Positions 15,201 to 24,918 of a stretch of DNA of 64,000 nucleotides are shown here, piece after piece. Under the pieces are notes generated by a model that searched no databases, was not told the origin of the DNA, and saw only the letters and a list, made by a program, of their open reading frames with translations. Position 1 is the first letter of the stretch. Each line of letters begins with the position of its first letter. The position numbers and the translations under genes are program-made. Source of the stretch: Faecalibacterium langellae (GTDB lineage: Bacteria > Bacillota > Clostridia > Oscillospirales > Ruminococcaceae); assembly GCF_002549775.1 (NCBI RefSeq), contig NZ_NMTR01000021.1:806001-870000 (forward strand), written 5' to 3'.

Positions 15201-16079
15201 TCAAACTTTCGGACGCTGCCAGTCCTTCACGTCCTTGACTTCCTCGTACATAGCGCAGTAGCTGTCATACCGGGTCTGGGAGAGCTTGCCCTCTGCCAGC
15301 GCAGCCCGCACAGCGCAGCCTTTTTCGCTGCGGTGAGAGCAGCCGGTGAACTGGCATTCGCCCAGATAGGGGCCGAACTCCGGGAACGCATGTTCCAGGT
15401 TTTCCTTTGGGATGAAGCCCGCGCGGTTTGCTTCCAGGCTGGCAAAACCCGGAGTATCAGCGATGCGCCCACCGAAAGCCTCAAAGATGGTCACTTCGCG
15501 GGTGGTGTGACGGCCGCGGCCCAGCTTCTGGCTGATGGCGCTGGTCTCGCGCTCGGCTTCCGGCAGCAGATGGTTCAGCAGCGTGGATTTGCCCACGCCG
15601 GAGTTTCCGCAGAAAGCGCACAGACGGCCCGCGATCCACTGTTTTACCTCATCCAGCCCGGCACCGGTCTCGTAGTCGATGCGGATGAACGGCAGGGTGG
15701 ATCTTTCGTAGGCAGAGCGCAGGAATTCTGCTTCGGCCAAGTCGCCCTTGGTGCAGACGATGACCGGCTGCACGCCTTTATCCACCGCGATGGCCGAGAG
15801 CTTATCCAGCACAAGGGTGCTGGGGGTGGGCTGAGTGGTGCTGGCCACAAGGAACAGCACATCCAGGTTTGCCACCGGCGGACGCACGAACACGTTTTTG
15901 CGCGGTGCGATCTCAGCGATGACCGAAGCACCGTTTTCGGTCTCCAGCGTCACCTCATCGCCCGCCACCGGGGTGATCTTCTGCTTGCGGAAGATGCCGC
16001 GGGGCTTGCATTCCACGATGCCGTCCGGCGTTTTTACATAATAAAAGCCGCCGATGCCTTTGGTGATATATCCCTTCAT
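15201..16079 (-). CDS. rsgA: Ribosome small subunit-dependent GTPase A
   Basis: 292 residues. RsgA binds 30S subunits late in maturation and hydrolyses GTP to release assembly factors. An N-terminal OB fold (about 1-65) is followed by the circularly permuted GTPase, with G4 (VCTKGDL) before G1 (GNSGVGKSTLLN) and G3 (DTPGF), and a C-terminal zinc knuckle (C-x-C-x-H-x-C: GECQFTGCSHRSEKGC). The ATG at 16079 follows GGAGG by 5 nt. It is 11 nt downstream of prkC, a neighbour conserved in Bacillus, where PrkC phosphorylates the RsgA homologue CpgA. Confidence 0.95.
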   Translation of the reverse strand: MKGYITKGIGGFYYVKTPDGIVECKPRGIFRKQKITPVAGDEVTLETENGASVIAEIAPRKNVFVRPPVANLDVLFLVASTTQPTPSTLVLDKLSAIAVDKGVQPVIVCTKGDLAEAEFLRSAYERSTLPFIRIDYETGAGLDEVKQWIAGRLCAFCGNSGVGKSTLLNHLLPEAERETSAISQKLGRGRHTTREVTIFEAFGGRIADTPGFASLEANRAGFIPKENLEHAFPEFGPYLGECQFTGCSHRSEKGCAVRAALAEGKLSQTRYDSYCAMYEEVKDVKDWQRPKV

Positions 16080-16090
16080 GCACGCCTCCG

Positions 16091-17989
16091 TCAGCCCCAC
16101 AGCGAAGCCCACCAGTCGGTGATGCCGCCGCCGTCGGTCTGGCCGTCACCACTGCCGTCGCCCTGGTCGCCGCCCGTGGCCGTGCTGCTGGAGGACGACG
16201 AGCCGCCCCACAGGCCGCTCCACCAATCGCCGCCGGTGCTGTCGCTGGGTGCTTCCGGTTCCGGTTCGGGCTCCGGCCCTGCGCTGACCACGATGTTCAC
16301 GCGGCCATTCAGCTTGGCGGTGCTGCCCGCTGCCGGGTCCTGACTGATGACCGTGCCTTCGGGCTGGTCGCTGTACTGCTCCGACTGGCTGCCCAGGCCC
16401 AGGTGGTTCTGCACCAGCAGGGTGCGGGCATCATCAGTGGTCATGCCCACCAGCGAAGGCACCTTGGTGGTGGTAGACACCTGCGGGCGGCTGATATACA
16501 CCACAACGGTGCTGCCCGCCGCCACCTGGCTGCCCGCCGCCGGGTCGGTGCGGATGACCGCTCCGGACGCCACCGAGGGTTCCACGGCCTGGGTCACCAG
16601 CACGGAAACGCCCAGGTTCTTCAGCTGCTGCTCGGCATCGGCCTGCACATAGTTGGTCAGGTCCGGCACTGTGACATACTGAGTGCCCAGACTGACGGTA
16701 AGGGTCACGTTCTGGCCCTCACGCACCGTGCGGCCTGCCACAGGCGACTGCTTGTAGACATAGCCTGCGGCGTAATTGCTGTTGTATTCTTCCTCCCAGT
16801 TCACGGTGATCTGGCCGGAGACGACCTGTTCTGCGGCCTGTGCCTCGTCACGGGTCATGCCGACATAATCACCCAGCGTGACATCCGCCTTGTTGTTCAT
16901 CAGGTTGGAGGAATCGTTCAGGATCATCCAGCACAGCGCAAGGCACGCGATGACAAAAGCCACCGTGATGCCAAACAGCGCAGGCAGGAAGATGGTGCGG
17001 CGCTTCTTGCGGGGCGCCGCCTTTTTGCTGTGGGGGGCGGGCGTTTCTGCCCGGCGGTTTGCCCGGTTCTGGTTCATGGTACGTTTCACCACCTTTTCAG
17101 GAGCATCTTCTGTGATATATTGATATTCGAACTGTACAGACGGGTTCTGCACATAGGTGTCCAGCGCATTCAGCATTTCGCGGGCGGAGGCGTACCGGTT
17201 CTGCGGCAGCTTTGCCATCGCCTTCTCGGTGATCTCCACCAGCGCATTCGGCACCTCCGGGGCCAGCTCGTGCAGCGACTTCGGGGTGTCCGAGATCTGC
17301 TTGATGGCCACTTCCACCATATCGTCGGCGTCAAAGGGCAGATGCCCGGAGAGCATCTCGTACATCATGACGCCCACCGAGTAGATATCACTGGTGCAGT
17401 CGGTCTCGTCGCCTTTGGCCTGCTCCGGGCTGATATAGTGCACGCTGCCCATGGCTTTGCCGCCGGAAAGCTGGTTCTCGGCCCGGGAGATGCGCGCGAT
17501 GCCAAAATCCATCATACGCAGCTGGCCATTGTCCAGCAGCATGATGTTCTGGGGCTTGATGTCCCGGTGCACCACACCGTTGGCGTGGGCATGTTCCAGC
17601 GCCTTCAAAATCTGGGAGATGAAGTGCACCGTCTCCCGGCTGGTCAGCTTGCCGCCGCGCTCGTTGAGGTACTCGCGCAGGGTCATGCCGTCCACATACT
17701 CCATGACGATATACTGCAGGTCATCGTTCACCGAGACATCGTACACCTTGACGATGTTCGGGTGATTCAGCAGCGAGATGGCCTTGGATTCGTTCTTGAA
17801 GCGGCGCACAAGGTCCGGGTCGTGCATGAACTCCCGCCGCAGCACTTTGACTGCCACCACCGTCCCGGCAGGCACCGGGCCGTTGTGGCCCCGCATGACG
17901 GCCTTGTAGACGTTCGCCATGCCGCCGGAGCCGATCAGTTCCTGCACCTCGTACAGGCCGTCCAGCCGTTTGCCGATCAGGTTATCCAT
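16091..17989 (-). CDS. prkC: PASTA-domain serine/threonine protein kinase
   Basis: 632 residues. The cytoplasmic Hanks-type kinase (about 8-275) has the glycine loop GSGGMANVYKA, the catalytic loop HRDIKPQN and DFG. A juxtamembrane basic stretch leads to one membrane helix (about 333-355), then three extracellular PASTA repeats (about 365-575) that bind peptidoglycan fragments or lipid II. The tail is unusual: a Pro-Glu and Ser/Gly-rich linker carries two tryptophan motifs, DWWSGLWG and, at the very end, DWWASLWG. The start overlaps the prpC stop by 8 nt, so kinase and phosphatase are co-translated. Family role: growth, cell wall and germination signalling. Confidence 0.95.
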   Translation of the reverse strand: MDNLIGKRLDGLYEVQELIGSGGMANVYKAVMRGHNGPVPAGTVVAVKVLRREFMHDPDLVRRFKNESKAISLLNHPNIVKVYDVSVNDDLQYIVMEYVDGMTLREYLNERGGKLTSRETVHFISQILKALEHAHANGVVHRDIKPQNIMLLDNGQLRMMDFGIARISRAENQLSGGKAMGSVHYISPEQAKGDETDCTSDIYSVGVMMYEMLSGHLPFDADDMVEVAIKQISDTPKSLHELAPEVPNALVEITEKAMAKLPQNRYASAREMLNALDTYVQNPSVQFEYQYITEDAPEKVVKRTMNQNRANRRAETPAPHSKKAAPRKKRRTIFLPALFGITVAFVIACLALCWMILNDSSNLMNNKADVTLGDYVGMTRDEAQAAEQVVSGQITVNWEEEYNSNYAAGYVYKQSPVAGRTVREGQNVTLTVSLGTQYVTVPDLTNYVQADAEQQLKNLGVSVLVTQAVEPSVASGAVIRTDPAAGSQVAAGSTVVVYISRPQVSTTTKVPSLVGMTTDDARTLLVQNHLGLGSQSEQYSDQPEGTVISQDPAAGSTAKLNGRVNIVVSAGPEPEPEPEAPSDSTGGDWWSGLWGGSSSSSSTATGGDQGDGSGDGQTDGGGITDWWASLWG

Positions 17990-18734
17990 TGCGCACCTCC
18001 ATCGGTTCCACGCTGAGCAGCAGCGCAGTGATGTTGTCCGGGCCGCCGTTCTCGTTGGCCGTGCGGATGAGCTGGTCCGGCAGGTCGTAGAACGAGCCGG
18101 TGCCCAGCAGCTGTTCCAACTGGTCGCGCGGGACGGCGTTGGTCAGGCCGTCCGAGCACAGCAGCAGAAGATCGCCGTTTTGCAGCTCCTGGCAGGTAAA
18201 CTCCGAGTCCAGACGGTAGTCCACGCCCAGCGCCCGGGTGATGATGTTCTTCTGCGGGTGGTGTTCGGCTTCTTCCACCGTGATGGTGCCGCAGTCCACC
18301 AGTTCCTGCACATAGGAATGGTCGTGGGTGAGCTGGGTGAGCCGGCCGTCCCGGAACAGGTATGCGCGGGAGTCGCCCGCATGGCACAGGTACACCCGGC
18401 CGGAGCGCACCAGTGCACACACCGCTGTGGTGCCCATGCCGGCCAATGCTTCGTCCTGCATGGCCTTCTGGAACACGAAGCGGTTGGCGCTGAGCAGCGT
18501 CTTTTTCAGGAACGTCTCCTCCTCGCCGGGCAGACATTTGGAAGCATACTGCTCCTGAAAGCAGCGCTCAATGACATTGCACGCGCCCTGGCTGGCTTCC
18601 CGGCCGCCGCGCGCGCCGCCCATGCCGTCGCAGACCAGCAGCCATGCGGCGTCGCCAGGCAGTTTGCCGGCGCGGTAATCGTCCTGATTGTCCTGGCGGA
18701 CCCGCCCGACATCCGTTTTTCCTGCAAGTTTCAT
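17982..18734 (-). CDS. prpC: PP2C-type serine/threonine phosphatase
   Basis: 250 residues. Metal-dependent phosphatase that reverses PrkC phosphorylation. Metal-binding aspartates are seen in VRQDNQDDY, LVCDGMGGARGG, LLLCSDGLTNAV and GGPDNITALL, the usual four PP2C blocks. It lies 15 nt after rlmN and overlaps prkC by 8 nt, matching the conserved rlmN-prpC-prkC order. An RBS (AGGGAG) sits 6 nt before the ATG. No membrane segment is seen, so it is cytoplasmic. Confidence 0.95.
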   Translation of the reverse strand: MKLAGKTDVGRVRQDNQDDYRAGKLPGDAAWLLVCDGMGGARGGREASQGACNVIERCFQEQYASKCLPGEEETFLKKTLLSANRFVFQKAMQDEALAGMGTTAVCALVRSGRVYLCHAGDSRAYLFRDGRLTQLTHDHSYVQELVDCGTITVEEAEHHPQKNIITRALGVDYRLDSEFTCQELQNGDLLLLCSDGLTNAVPRDQLEQLLGTGSFYDLPDQLIRTANENGGPDNITALLLSVEPMEVRNG

Positions 18735-18749
18735 AGGATTCTCCCTTTG

Positions 18750-19790
18750 TTATGCCTTCCCGTTCATTTCGTCCCGGCGCAGCTGGCCGCAGGCGGCACT
18801 GATCTCGCTGCCCAGGCGGCGGCGCACGGTGGCGTTGACGCCAAGGCTTTCCAGCTTCTGCTGGAAGCGGCGCACATTGGCTGCGTCCGTGGCCGAGTAG
18901 GGGCTGCCGTCCACCGGGTTGATGGGGATCAGGTTCACATGGGCCCCCATGCCCCGGATGAGGTTTGCCAGCTGTTTTGCGCAGGCGTCGGAATCGTTGA
19001 CGCCGCGCACCATAGAGTATTCAAAGCTGACGCGGCGGCCTGTGGTGTCCTGATAGCGGCGCACCGCCTGCATGAGCACCTCCACAGGGTAGGCGTCGTT
19101 CACCGGCATCATGCCGCTGCGAATTTCATTATTGGGCGCGTGCAGCGACACCGAAAGAGTGAGCTGCAGCTTTTTCTCGGCCAGCAGGTCGATCTTGGGC
19201 ACAAGGCCGCAGGTGGAAAGGCTGATGTTGCGCATACCGATGTTGACGCCTTCGGGCGAGGTGATGTTCTCCAGAAACCTCATCACTTCGTCGAAGTTGT
19301 CCAGCGGCTCGCCGATGCCCATGAGCACGATGTGCGAGATGCGCTCGCCGATATCCTTTTGGGCAGTGTAGATCTCGGAGCAGATCTCGCCTGCTTCCAG
19401 ATTACGCACACGGCCCGCCTGGGTGGAAGCGCAGAAGCGGCAGCCCATGCGGCAGCCCACCTGGGTGGACACACACACCGTGTTGCCGTAGTGGTAGCGC
19501 ATGACGACCGTCTCGATGCAGTTGCCGTCGGCCATGCGCAGCAGATATTTCACCGTGCCGTCCTTCGCTTCCTGCCGGCGCTCGATCTGGGGCGCAGCGA
19601 TATAAAAGCTTTCTTCCAGCTTTGCCAGCAGGGTCTTGGGCTGGTCGGTCATGGCAGAAAACTCGGTGACCAGCTTCTGGTGCACCCAGTGGAAGATCTG
19701 CTTTGCCCGGAAGCCCGGCTGACCCATCGCCTTCAGTTCAGCGGTCAGCTCTGCCAGCGTCAGCGAGGAAATACAGCGTTTTTGTTCCAT
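18750..19790 (-). CDS. rlmN: Dual-specificity RNA methyltransferase RlmN
   Basis: 346 residues. Radical SAM enzyme that methylates C2 of A2503 in 23S rRNA and A37 in some tRNAs. The iron-sulfur motif C-x3-C-x2-C is visible in CRMGCRFCAS (about residues 114-123). The SAM-binding GIGEPLDNF segment and the late cysteine region (RRRLGSEISAACGQL, with the methyl-carrying Cys) are also present. A GGAG lies before the ATG at 19790. It follows rsmB by 50 nt in the operon. Confidence 0.96.
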   Translation of the reverse strand: MEQKRCISSLTLAELTAELKAMGQPGFRAKQIFHWVHQKLVTEFSAMTDQPKTLLAKLEESFYIAAPQIERRQEAKDGTVKYLLRMADGNCIETVVMRYHYGNTVCVSTQVGCRMGCRFCASTQAGRVRNLEAGEICSEIYTAQKDIGERISHIVLMGIGEPLDNFDEVMRFLENITSPEGVNIGMRNISLSTCGLVPKIDLLAEKKLQLTLSVSLHAPNNEIRSGMMPVNDAYPVEVLMQAVRRYQDTTGRRVSFEYSMVRGVNDSDACAKQLANLIRGMGAHVNLIPINPVDGSPYSATDAANVRRFQQKLESLGVNATVRRRLGSEISAACGQLRRDEMNGKA

Positions 19791-19840
19791 TGTGTTCTCC
19801 TATTGTTTTTACGAACGGAAAGCCCGTTTCCTTGCAGTGG

Positions 19841-21163
19841 TCAGCCCTTTTTCTGCATCGCACAGAGGAAAAAGCCGTCCATGCCGGTGCGGGTGGGCAC
19901 CGAAAGGGTGCCGTGCTCCCCTGCCGTCATCCCGGCAGGCAAAGCTACAGCGGGTTCTGCCACGCAGAACTCCGGGTGGCGGGCAAGGAATGCAGCGATC
20001 TGCTGCTGATTCTCGGTCGGGTCGATGGTGCAGGTGGAATAGACCAGTCTGCCGCCCGCCTTGAGCAATGCAGCCGCCGTATCGAGGATGGCCGACTGCG
20101 TGGCCAATAATTCAGCCTCGCGGGCCGGGTCCAGCGTTTTATAGCGCAGGTCCGGCTTTTTTGCCAGAATACCCAGACCATTGCAGGGCACGTCTGCCAG
20201 AATGCGGTCTGCCTGCGGCAGGGCCGGGTTCACCTTTGTGGCGTCGTTGCAGAGGGCTTCGACGTTGGTCAGCCCCATGCGCTGCACCGCCGTGCGGATC
20301 AAGCCCACGCGATTCTCGGCGGCGTCGCAGCTGTAAAGCCTGCCGGTGTTCTGCATCTGCTCGGCCAGCAGGATGGTCTTGCCGCCGGGTGCCGCGCACA
20401 GGTCAAGCACCGTCTCGCCGGGCTTTGCTTCCACAGAGAGCGCTGCCAGCTGGCTGGCCTGTCCTTCCACATGGAAATATCCCTGCCGGAACAGCTCGTT
20501 CTCTGCCGGGCTGCCTTCGAACCGAGCCAGCACGCTGCCGGGCACGACGCCCGGGCGCGCTTCCCTTGCGCCGGAAGCCAGCAGCTTTGCACAGAGCTCC
20601 TCAGCGCTTGCTTTGAGCGGGTTTGCGCGCAGACTGGACAGGCCGCCGTCGACCTTGTAGGTAAGGATGTCCAGCGCTTCGTCCGGATAGTTTTTACGCA
20701 GAAATTCTGCCACGTCCCGCCCGGCAGAGCCCAGCACCATGAGCCGTTTGGTCTCATCTTTGAAAACGGCTGTGCTCAGGTCATAATTGCAGGCGCGGCG
20801 CAGCACGGCGTTGACGAGGCCCGATGCGCTGGATTTTTTAAAGGCACGGGTCAGCTTGACGGCTTCGTTCACCGCAGCGGACACCGGCACCTGCATATAG
20901 CGGGCCTGCGCCAGCGCGGCACGCAGAATTTCGCGCACCGGGGCGTCCAGTTTGGCAAGGCCCTTGGGCAGAAACTGCTCCAAGATGTAGTCCAATGTGC
21001 CCCGATGCTCCAGCGCCGTGTAAAAAATGGCGCTGGCAAATGCTTTATCGCGGCCTTCCAGCTTCTGGCGCTTGAGCTCGGCATCCAGGACGAGGTTCGA
21101 AAAGCCATCCTGTTCCTGCCGCACCAGCGCCGCCACTGCCGCCGCGCGGGGATTCGCCGCCAT
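19841..21163 (-). CDS. rsmB: 16S rRNA (cytosine-967-C5)-methyltransferase
   Basis: 440 residues. The N-terminal NusB-like RNA-binding domain (about 1-135) is followed by a SAM methyltransferase domain with LDLCAAPGGKT (SAM loop), ILADVPCNGLG (motif IV Pro-Cys) and YSTCTI (catalytic Cys in motif VI). It methylates C967 of 16S rRNA. Its ATG overlaps the fmt stop by one base (TGATG), pointing to translational coupling. The order def-fmt-rsmB-rlmN is the same as in Bacillus. Confidence 0.95.
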   Translation of the reverse strand: MAANPRAAAVAALVRQEQDGFSNLVLDAELKRQKLEGRDKAFASAIFYTALEHRGTLDYILEQFLPKGLAKLDAPVREILRAALAQARYMQVPVSAAVNEAVKLTRAFKKSSASGLVNAVLRRACNYDLSTAVFKDETKRLMVLGSAGRDVAEFLRKNYPDEALDILTYKVDGGLSSLRANPLKASAEELCAKLLASGAREARPGVVPGSVLARFEGSPAENELFRQGYFHVEGQASQLAALSVEAKPGETVLDLCAAPGGKTILLAEQMQNTGRLYSCDAAENRVGLIRTAVQRMGLTNVEALCNDATKVNPALPQADRILADVPCNGLGILAKKPDLRYKTLDPAREAELLATQSAILDTAAALLKAGGRLVYSTCTIDPTENQQQIAAFLARHPEFCVAEPAVALPAGMTAGEHGTLSVPTRTGMDGFFLCAMQKKG

Positions 21164-22083
21164 CAGAGGGTATCCCCCGTCTTCAGGCGTTGACCAGCCG
21201 CAAAGGCGGTGCCGTCCATGGGCTTTTTGCCCTCAGGCACCACCTGCAGCAGCTGGATGGCACCTTCTCCACAGGCCACGGTGAGGGGCTTGGTGGCCAG
21301 CACCATGCCGGGCGCTTCGCCGTTCGAAGCCACCGCACGGCATTCCATCACCTTGAGCTTTTTGCCGCCCGCGGTGACGAACCATGCACCGGGCCACGGG
21401 TTCATGCCGCGCACCCAGTTGTGGATATGGGCAGCCGTTTCGGTGAGCTTGAACTCCGCCATCTCCTTATTGAGCATGGGAGCAAGGCAGGCATTTTCGT
21501 GGTCCTGCGGCTGGGGCTTGAGGGTACCGGCGGCGATGGCGGGCACCACCTCGCACAGCACACGGGCACCCACAGCCGTCACGCGGTCAAACAGTTCGCC
21601 GCTGGTCTCCTCCGGGTCGATGGCGATCTTCTCGCAGCAGAGCACATCGCCGGTGTCAAGGCCCTCATCCATCTGCATGATGGAAACGCCGGTCTCGGCG
21701 TCGCCGTTCAGCACGGCCCACTGCACCGGGGCGCTGCCACGGTACTTGGGCAGCAGCGAAACATGCAGGTTGATGCAGCCGTACTTCGGGGCTTCCAGCA
21801 CAGACTTCGGCAGGATGCAGCCATAGGCCACCACCACGATCAGCTCCGGGGCCAGTGCGCGGATGTTCTCGTCCTCGCTGCCGTCCCGCAGGGTACGGGG
21901 CTGGAACACCGGCGTGCCGTGCTCTAAAGCCACTTCCTTCACCGGCGGGGCCGTCAGCACCTGCTTGCGGCCAACGGGCTTATCCCGCCGGGTGTACACC
22001 GCACAGATCTCGTGCCCGGCGGCGTACAGTGCTTTCAGGCACTCGGCGGCAATGTCCGGCGTGCCCATGAACAGAATGCGCAT
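21163..22083 (-). CDS. fmt: Methionyl-tRNA formyltransferase
   Basis: 306 residues. Formylates initiator Met-tRNA with 10-formyl-THF. The N-terminal Rossmann-like domain shows MGTPDIAAECL, the catalytic region INLHVSLLPKYRGSAPVQWA with the HxSLLP motif, and the downstream MDEGLDTGDV. The C-terminal OB fold (about 210-306) binds tRNA. Both gene ends overlap neighbours by one base (def upstream, rsmB downstream), showing a tightly coupled translation-initiation cassette. Confidence 0.97.
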   Translation of the reverse strand: MRILFMGTPDIAAECLKALYAAGHEICAVYTRRDKPVGRKQVLTAPPVKEVALEHGTPVFQPRTLRDGSEDENIRALAPELIVVVAYGCILPKSVLEAPKYGCINLHVSLLPKYRGSAPVQWAVLNGDAETGVSIMQMDEGLDTGDVLCCEKIAIDPEETSGELFDRVTAVGARVLCEVVPAIAAGTLKPQPQDHENACLAPMLNKEMAEFKLTETAAHIHNWVRGMNPWPGAWFVTAGGKKLKVMECRAVASNGEAPGMVLATKPLTVACGEGAIQLLQVVPEGKKPMDGTAFAAGQRLKTGDTL

Positions 22084-22619
22084 CAGTTGTTTCCTTTCGC
22101 TTCGCGGGCAGCCTTTTTGCCCTCCTCGGTGTCCTCGTAGAAATACTCGCTGGACTGCATGATGGTGATGCCGTCCAGATGGTCGCTCTCGTGCTGGATG
22201 CAGCGGGCCAGCAGGCCTTCGGCCTCCAGCTCAAACCACTCGCCGTGGCGGTCCTGTGCGCGCACCTTGACCGCCACCGGGCGGGTCACGGCACCATTGT
22301 GTCCCGGGAAGGACAGGCAGCCCTCGTAGGCAGTCTCCTCCTCCTCCGACACGGCCAGAATTTCCGGGTTGATGAAGTCGATGAACTTATACTCGTAATC
22401 TTCAGGGATCTCCTCCGGGGCGTCGGTGGTGTCCCACACCACGAACAGGCGGCGCAGCATGCCCACCTGCGGGCCGGCCAGACCCACACCGTCGGCAGCG
22501 ATCATGGTCTCGTGCATGTCGTCCAGCAGGGTGGCCAGACGATCGTCGAAGTTGGTCACAGGGCGGCAGACCTTGTTCAGGATGGGGTCGCCCTCTTTTA
22601 CAATGTTACGGATTGCCAT
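22083..22619 (-). CDS. def: Peptide deformylase
   Basis: 178 residues. Metal (Fe2+) enzyme removing the formyl group from nascent proteins. All three motifs are present: GVGLAGPQVG (motif 1, about residues 40-49), EGCLSFPG (motif 2 with the metal Cys) and QHESDHLDG (motif 3, HExxH). The insertion between motifs 1 and 2 is consistent with a type 2-like Gram-positive form. The RBS GGAGG lies about 10 nt before the ATG. It shares a one-base overlap with fmt. Confidence 0.97.
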   Translation of the reverse strand: MAIRNIVKEGDPILNKVCRPVTNFDDRLATLLDDMHETMIAADGVGLAGPQVGMLRRLFVVWDTTDAPEEIPEDYEYKFIDFINPEILAVSEEEETAYEGCLSFPGHNGAVTRPVAVKVRAQDRHGEWFELEAEGLLARCIQHESDHLDGITIMQSSEYFYEDTEEGKKAAREAKGNN

Positions 22620-22635
22620 TTATAGTACCTCCAAA

Positions 22636-24897
22636 TCAGATGTCACCGTCCGAGTGCAGGTCCACCGCAACGGTGGCCCGGGACGGGAGCTTTTCCTGTT
22701 CGTACAATTCCAGTGTGCTGCGCACGAGGTCGCGGAAGCGACGGTCGCTGCGGCACTTGATGGTGAGTTTATAGCGGTAGGTGTCGTTGATCTTTTCAAT
22801 GCTGCCGGGCGTGGGGCCAAGCACCCGCAAAGGCAGGTCCGGCTGTTTTGCCGCCAGCTGGCCCAGCAGGGCTGAGAAGCGGGCTGCCGCCCGCGCCACC
22901 TCGATCTCCTTCGGCCCGGCAAAGCCGATGACGCACAGCCCGCAGAAAGGCGGATACAGGCCCAGCTTGCGGTAGGCGATCTCCTGCTCAAAAAAGGCAT
23001 CGTAGTCCTGCGCAGCGGCGAGGTTCAGCACCGGGTTATCCGGGTCGGTGGTCTGGATGATGGCAAAGCCGGGGTCTTTGGCCCGGCCGCTGCGGCCCAC
23101 CACCTGCGTGATGAGACTGAACACGTTCTCGTAGGCGCGGAAGCCCTGCGCAAACAGCAGCGAGTCGATGCCCAGCACGCCCACCAGCGTCACATCCTCA
23201 AAATCAAGGCCCTTGGCCACCATCTGGGTGCCCACCATGATGTCGTATTCGTGGTTTGCGAACTTTGCCAGCAGCTTTTCGTGGGCGTCCTTGGCGGCGG
23301 TAGAATCCTGATCCATCCGCAGCACCCGGGCGTCCGGGAACAGCTTTGCCAGTTCTTCTTCCGCCTTTTGGGTGCCAAAGCCCCGGTACTGCAGCTTGCC
23401 TCCGCAGGTGGGGCACACCGTGGGCGGCGGGTCCATCTGGCTGCCGCAGTAGTGGCACAACACTTTGTGCGCCGCCTTGTGGTAGACCATGGGCACGCTG
23501 CACTTCGGACACTTGAGCACCTCGCGGCAGTCCTCGCACTGGGCCATGGTCTGGTAGCCGCGGCGGTTCAGCAGCAGAATGGTCTGCTTGCCTGCGTCCA
23601 GATTGTGGCGGATGGCATCCTCCAGCGCAAGACTGATCTCGCGGGGGTTGCCTGCCGCCAGCTCGGCCCGCATATCCACGATCTGCACTTTCGGCAGCGG
23701 ATTGCCGCCGTAGCGCTGGGTGAGCCGCACCAGCTGGGTACGGCCATGCTGGGCCGCGTAGAAGCTCTCGGTGCTGGGGGTGGCGCTGGCCAGCAGCAGC
23801 AGTGCGCCGTTTTCCGCCGCGCGCTGCCGGGCCACCTCGTGGGCGGAGTAGCGGGGCGCGGATTCCGAGCGGTAGGTGTGCTCCTGTTCCTCGTCAATGA
23901 TGACAAGGCCGATGTTTTCCAGCGGCGAAAAGATAGCACTGCGGGTGCCCACCACGATGTCGGCGCCGCCGTCCTGGATCATCTGCCACTGCAGCAGGCG
24001 TTCCGTGTGGTTGAGGGCCGAGTGCTGCACCGCCACCCTGCGGCCGAACTGGCTTTTCAGCCGCAGGATCATCTGCGGCGTCAGGCTAATCTCCGGCACC
24101 AGCACCAGTGCCCTGCGGCCCAGCTCCAGGCAGCGGGCAATGAGCTTTAAAAACACCAGCGTCTTGCCGCTGCCGGTCACGCCGTAGAGCAGGGCCGAGT
24201 GGGGCGCATCGTCTTCCAGCTTTGGCAGCAAGGCGTCGTAAGCAGCCTGCTGCTCAGCGGTCAGGTCGATGGGGTCATTTTTGAGCGGAATGGACGAATA
24301 CAGGTCAATGGACTTGTTCACCTTGCTGCATTCCAGCACGCCTTTGGTGCACAGGTTGTCCAGCACCGCGCGGCTGATGCCTTTTTCTTCCAGCTCGTTC
24401 AGGGTGCGCGGCCCGCCGCCCAGCAATGCCACAGCCACCAGCTGCTTTGCCGTCGGCTTCGGCTTTTGCTGCAGGGTGCCCACAAGGCGGTAAGAATTTT
24501 CCGTGTGGCGGGTGAGCTGCTTTTGCAGCACCGGCGTCACACCGTCTGCCACCACAGCGGGCTTGTACTGCGCCCCATAGGGGATGACCGCCTTGACGGC
24601 CTCGTAATAGGTGCAGAAGGTGCGCTCCTTGAGAAAGTACACCAGCCGCAGCAGTTCGGGCGTCAGGCAGGCGGAAGCCGGGGCCACGTCGAACAGGAAT
24701 TTCAGCTTCGCGCTCTCCGGTTCGGCGTCGCAGGCCAGCACCACGCCCATGCGGGCACGGCTGCCCCGGCCAAAGGGCACCAGCACCATGCTGCCCAGCC
24801 GGACGGTATCCTGCTGGTCCGGCATAACGGCATAAGTGTAGAGTTTATCAAAGTGGAAGGTCGCATTGCTGACGGCAACGCCTACCGTTTTGGGCAT
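22636..24897 (-). CDS. priA: Primosomal protein N' (replication restart helicase)
   Basis: 753 residues from ATG 24897 (AAGGAG 8 nt upstream; a GTG two codons earlier is possible). PriA reloads the replisome at stalled forks. Seen are the N-terminal 3'BD region, Walker A in [11 protein letters not shown], the Walker B-like box IIDEEQEH, the zinc-binding cysteine cluster (CEDCREVLKCPKC...CHYCGSQ...CPTCGG, about residues 455-510), and the C-terminal helicase lobe with QVVGRSGRAKDPG. It lies between gmk and def; rpoZ and coaBC, present in this place in Bacillus, are absent. Confidence 0.95.
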   Translation of the reverse strand: MPKTVGVAVSNATFHFDKLYTYAVMPDQQDTVRLGSMVLVPFGRGSRARMGVVLACDAEPESAKLKFLFDVAPASACLTPELLRLVYFLKERTFCTYYEAVKAVIPYGAQYKPAVVADGVTPVLQKQLTRHTENSYRLVGTLQQKPKPTAKQLVAVALLGGGPRTLNELEEKGISRAVLDNLCTKGVLECSKVNKSIDLYSSIPLKNDPIDLTAEQQAAYDALLPKLEDDAPHSALLYGVTGSGKTLVFLKLIARCLELGRRALVLVPEISLTPQMILRLKSQFGRRVAVQHSALNHTERLLQWQMIQDGGADIVVGTRSAIFSPLENIGLVIIDEEQEHTYRSESAPRYSAHEVARQRAAENGALLLLASATPSTESFYAAQHGRTQLVRLTQRYGGNPLPKVQIVDMRAELAAGNPREISLALEDAIRHNLDAGKQTILLLNRRGYQTMAQCEDCREVLKCPKCSVPMVYHKAAHKVLCHYCGSQMDPPPTVCPTCGGKLQYRGFGTQKAEEELAKLFPDARVLRMDQDSTAAKDAHEKLLAKFANHEYDIMVGTQMVAKGLDFEDVTLVGVLGIDSLLFAQGFRAYENVFSLITQVVGRSGRAKDPGFAIIQTTDPDNPVLNLAAAQDYDAFFEQEIAYRKLGLYPPFCGLCVIGFAGPKEIEVARAAARFSALLGQLAAKQPDLPLRVLGPTPGSIEKINDTYRYKLTIKCRSDRRFRDLVRSTLELYEQEKLPSRATVAVDLHSDGDI

Positions 24898-24918
24898 TCG
24901 CACAGCTCCTTCAAGTTG

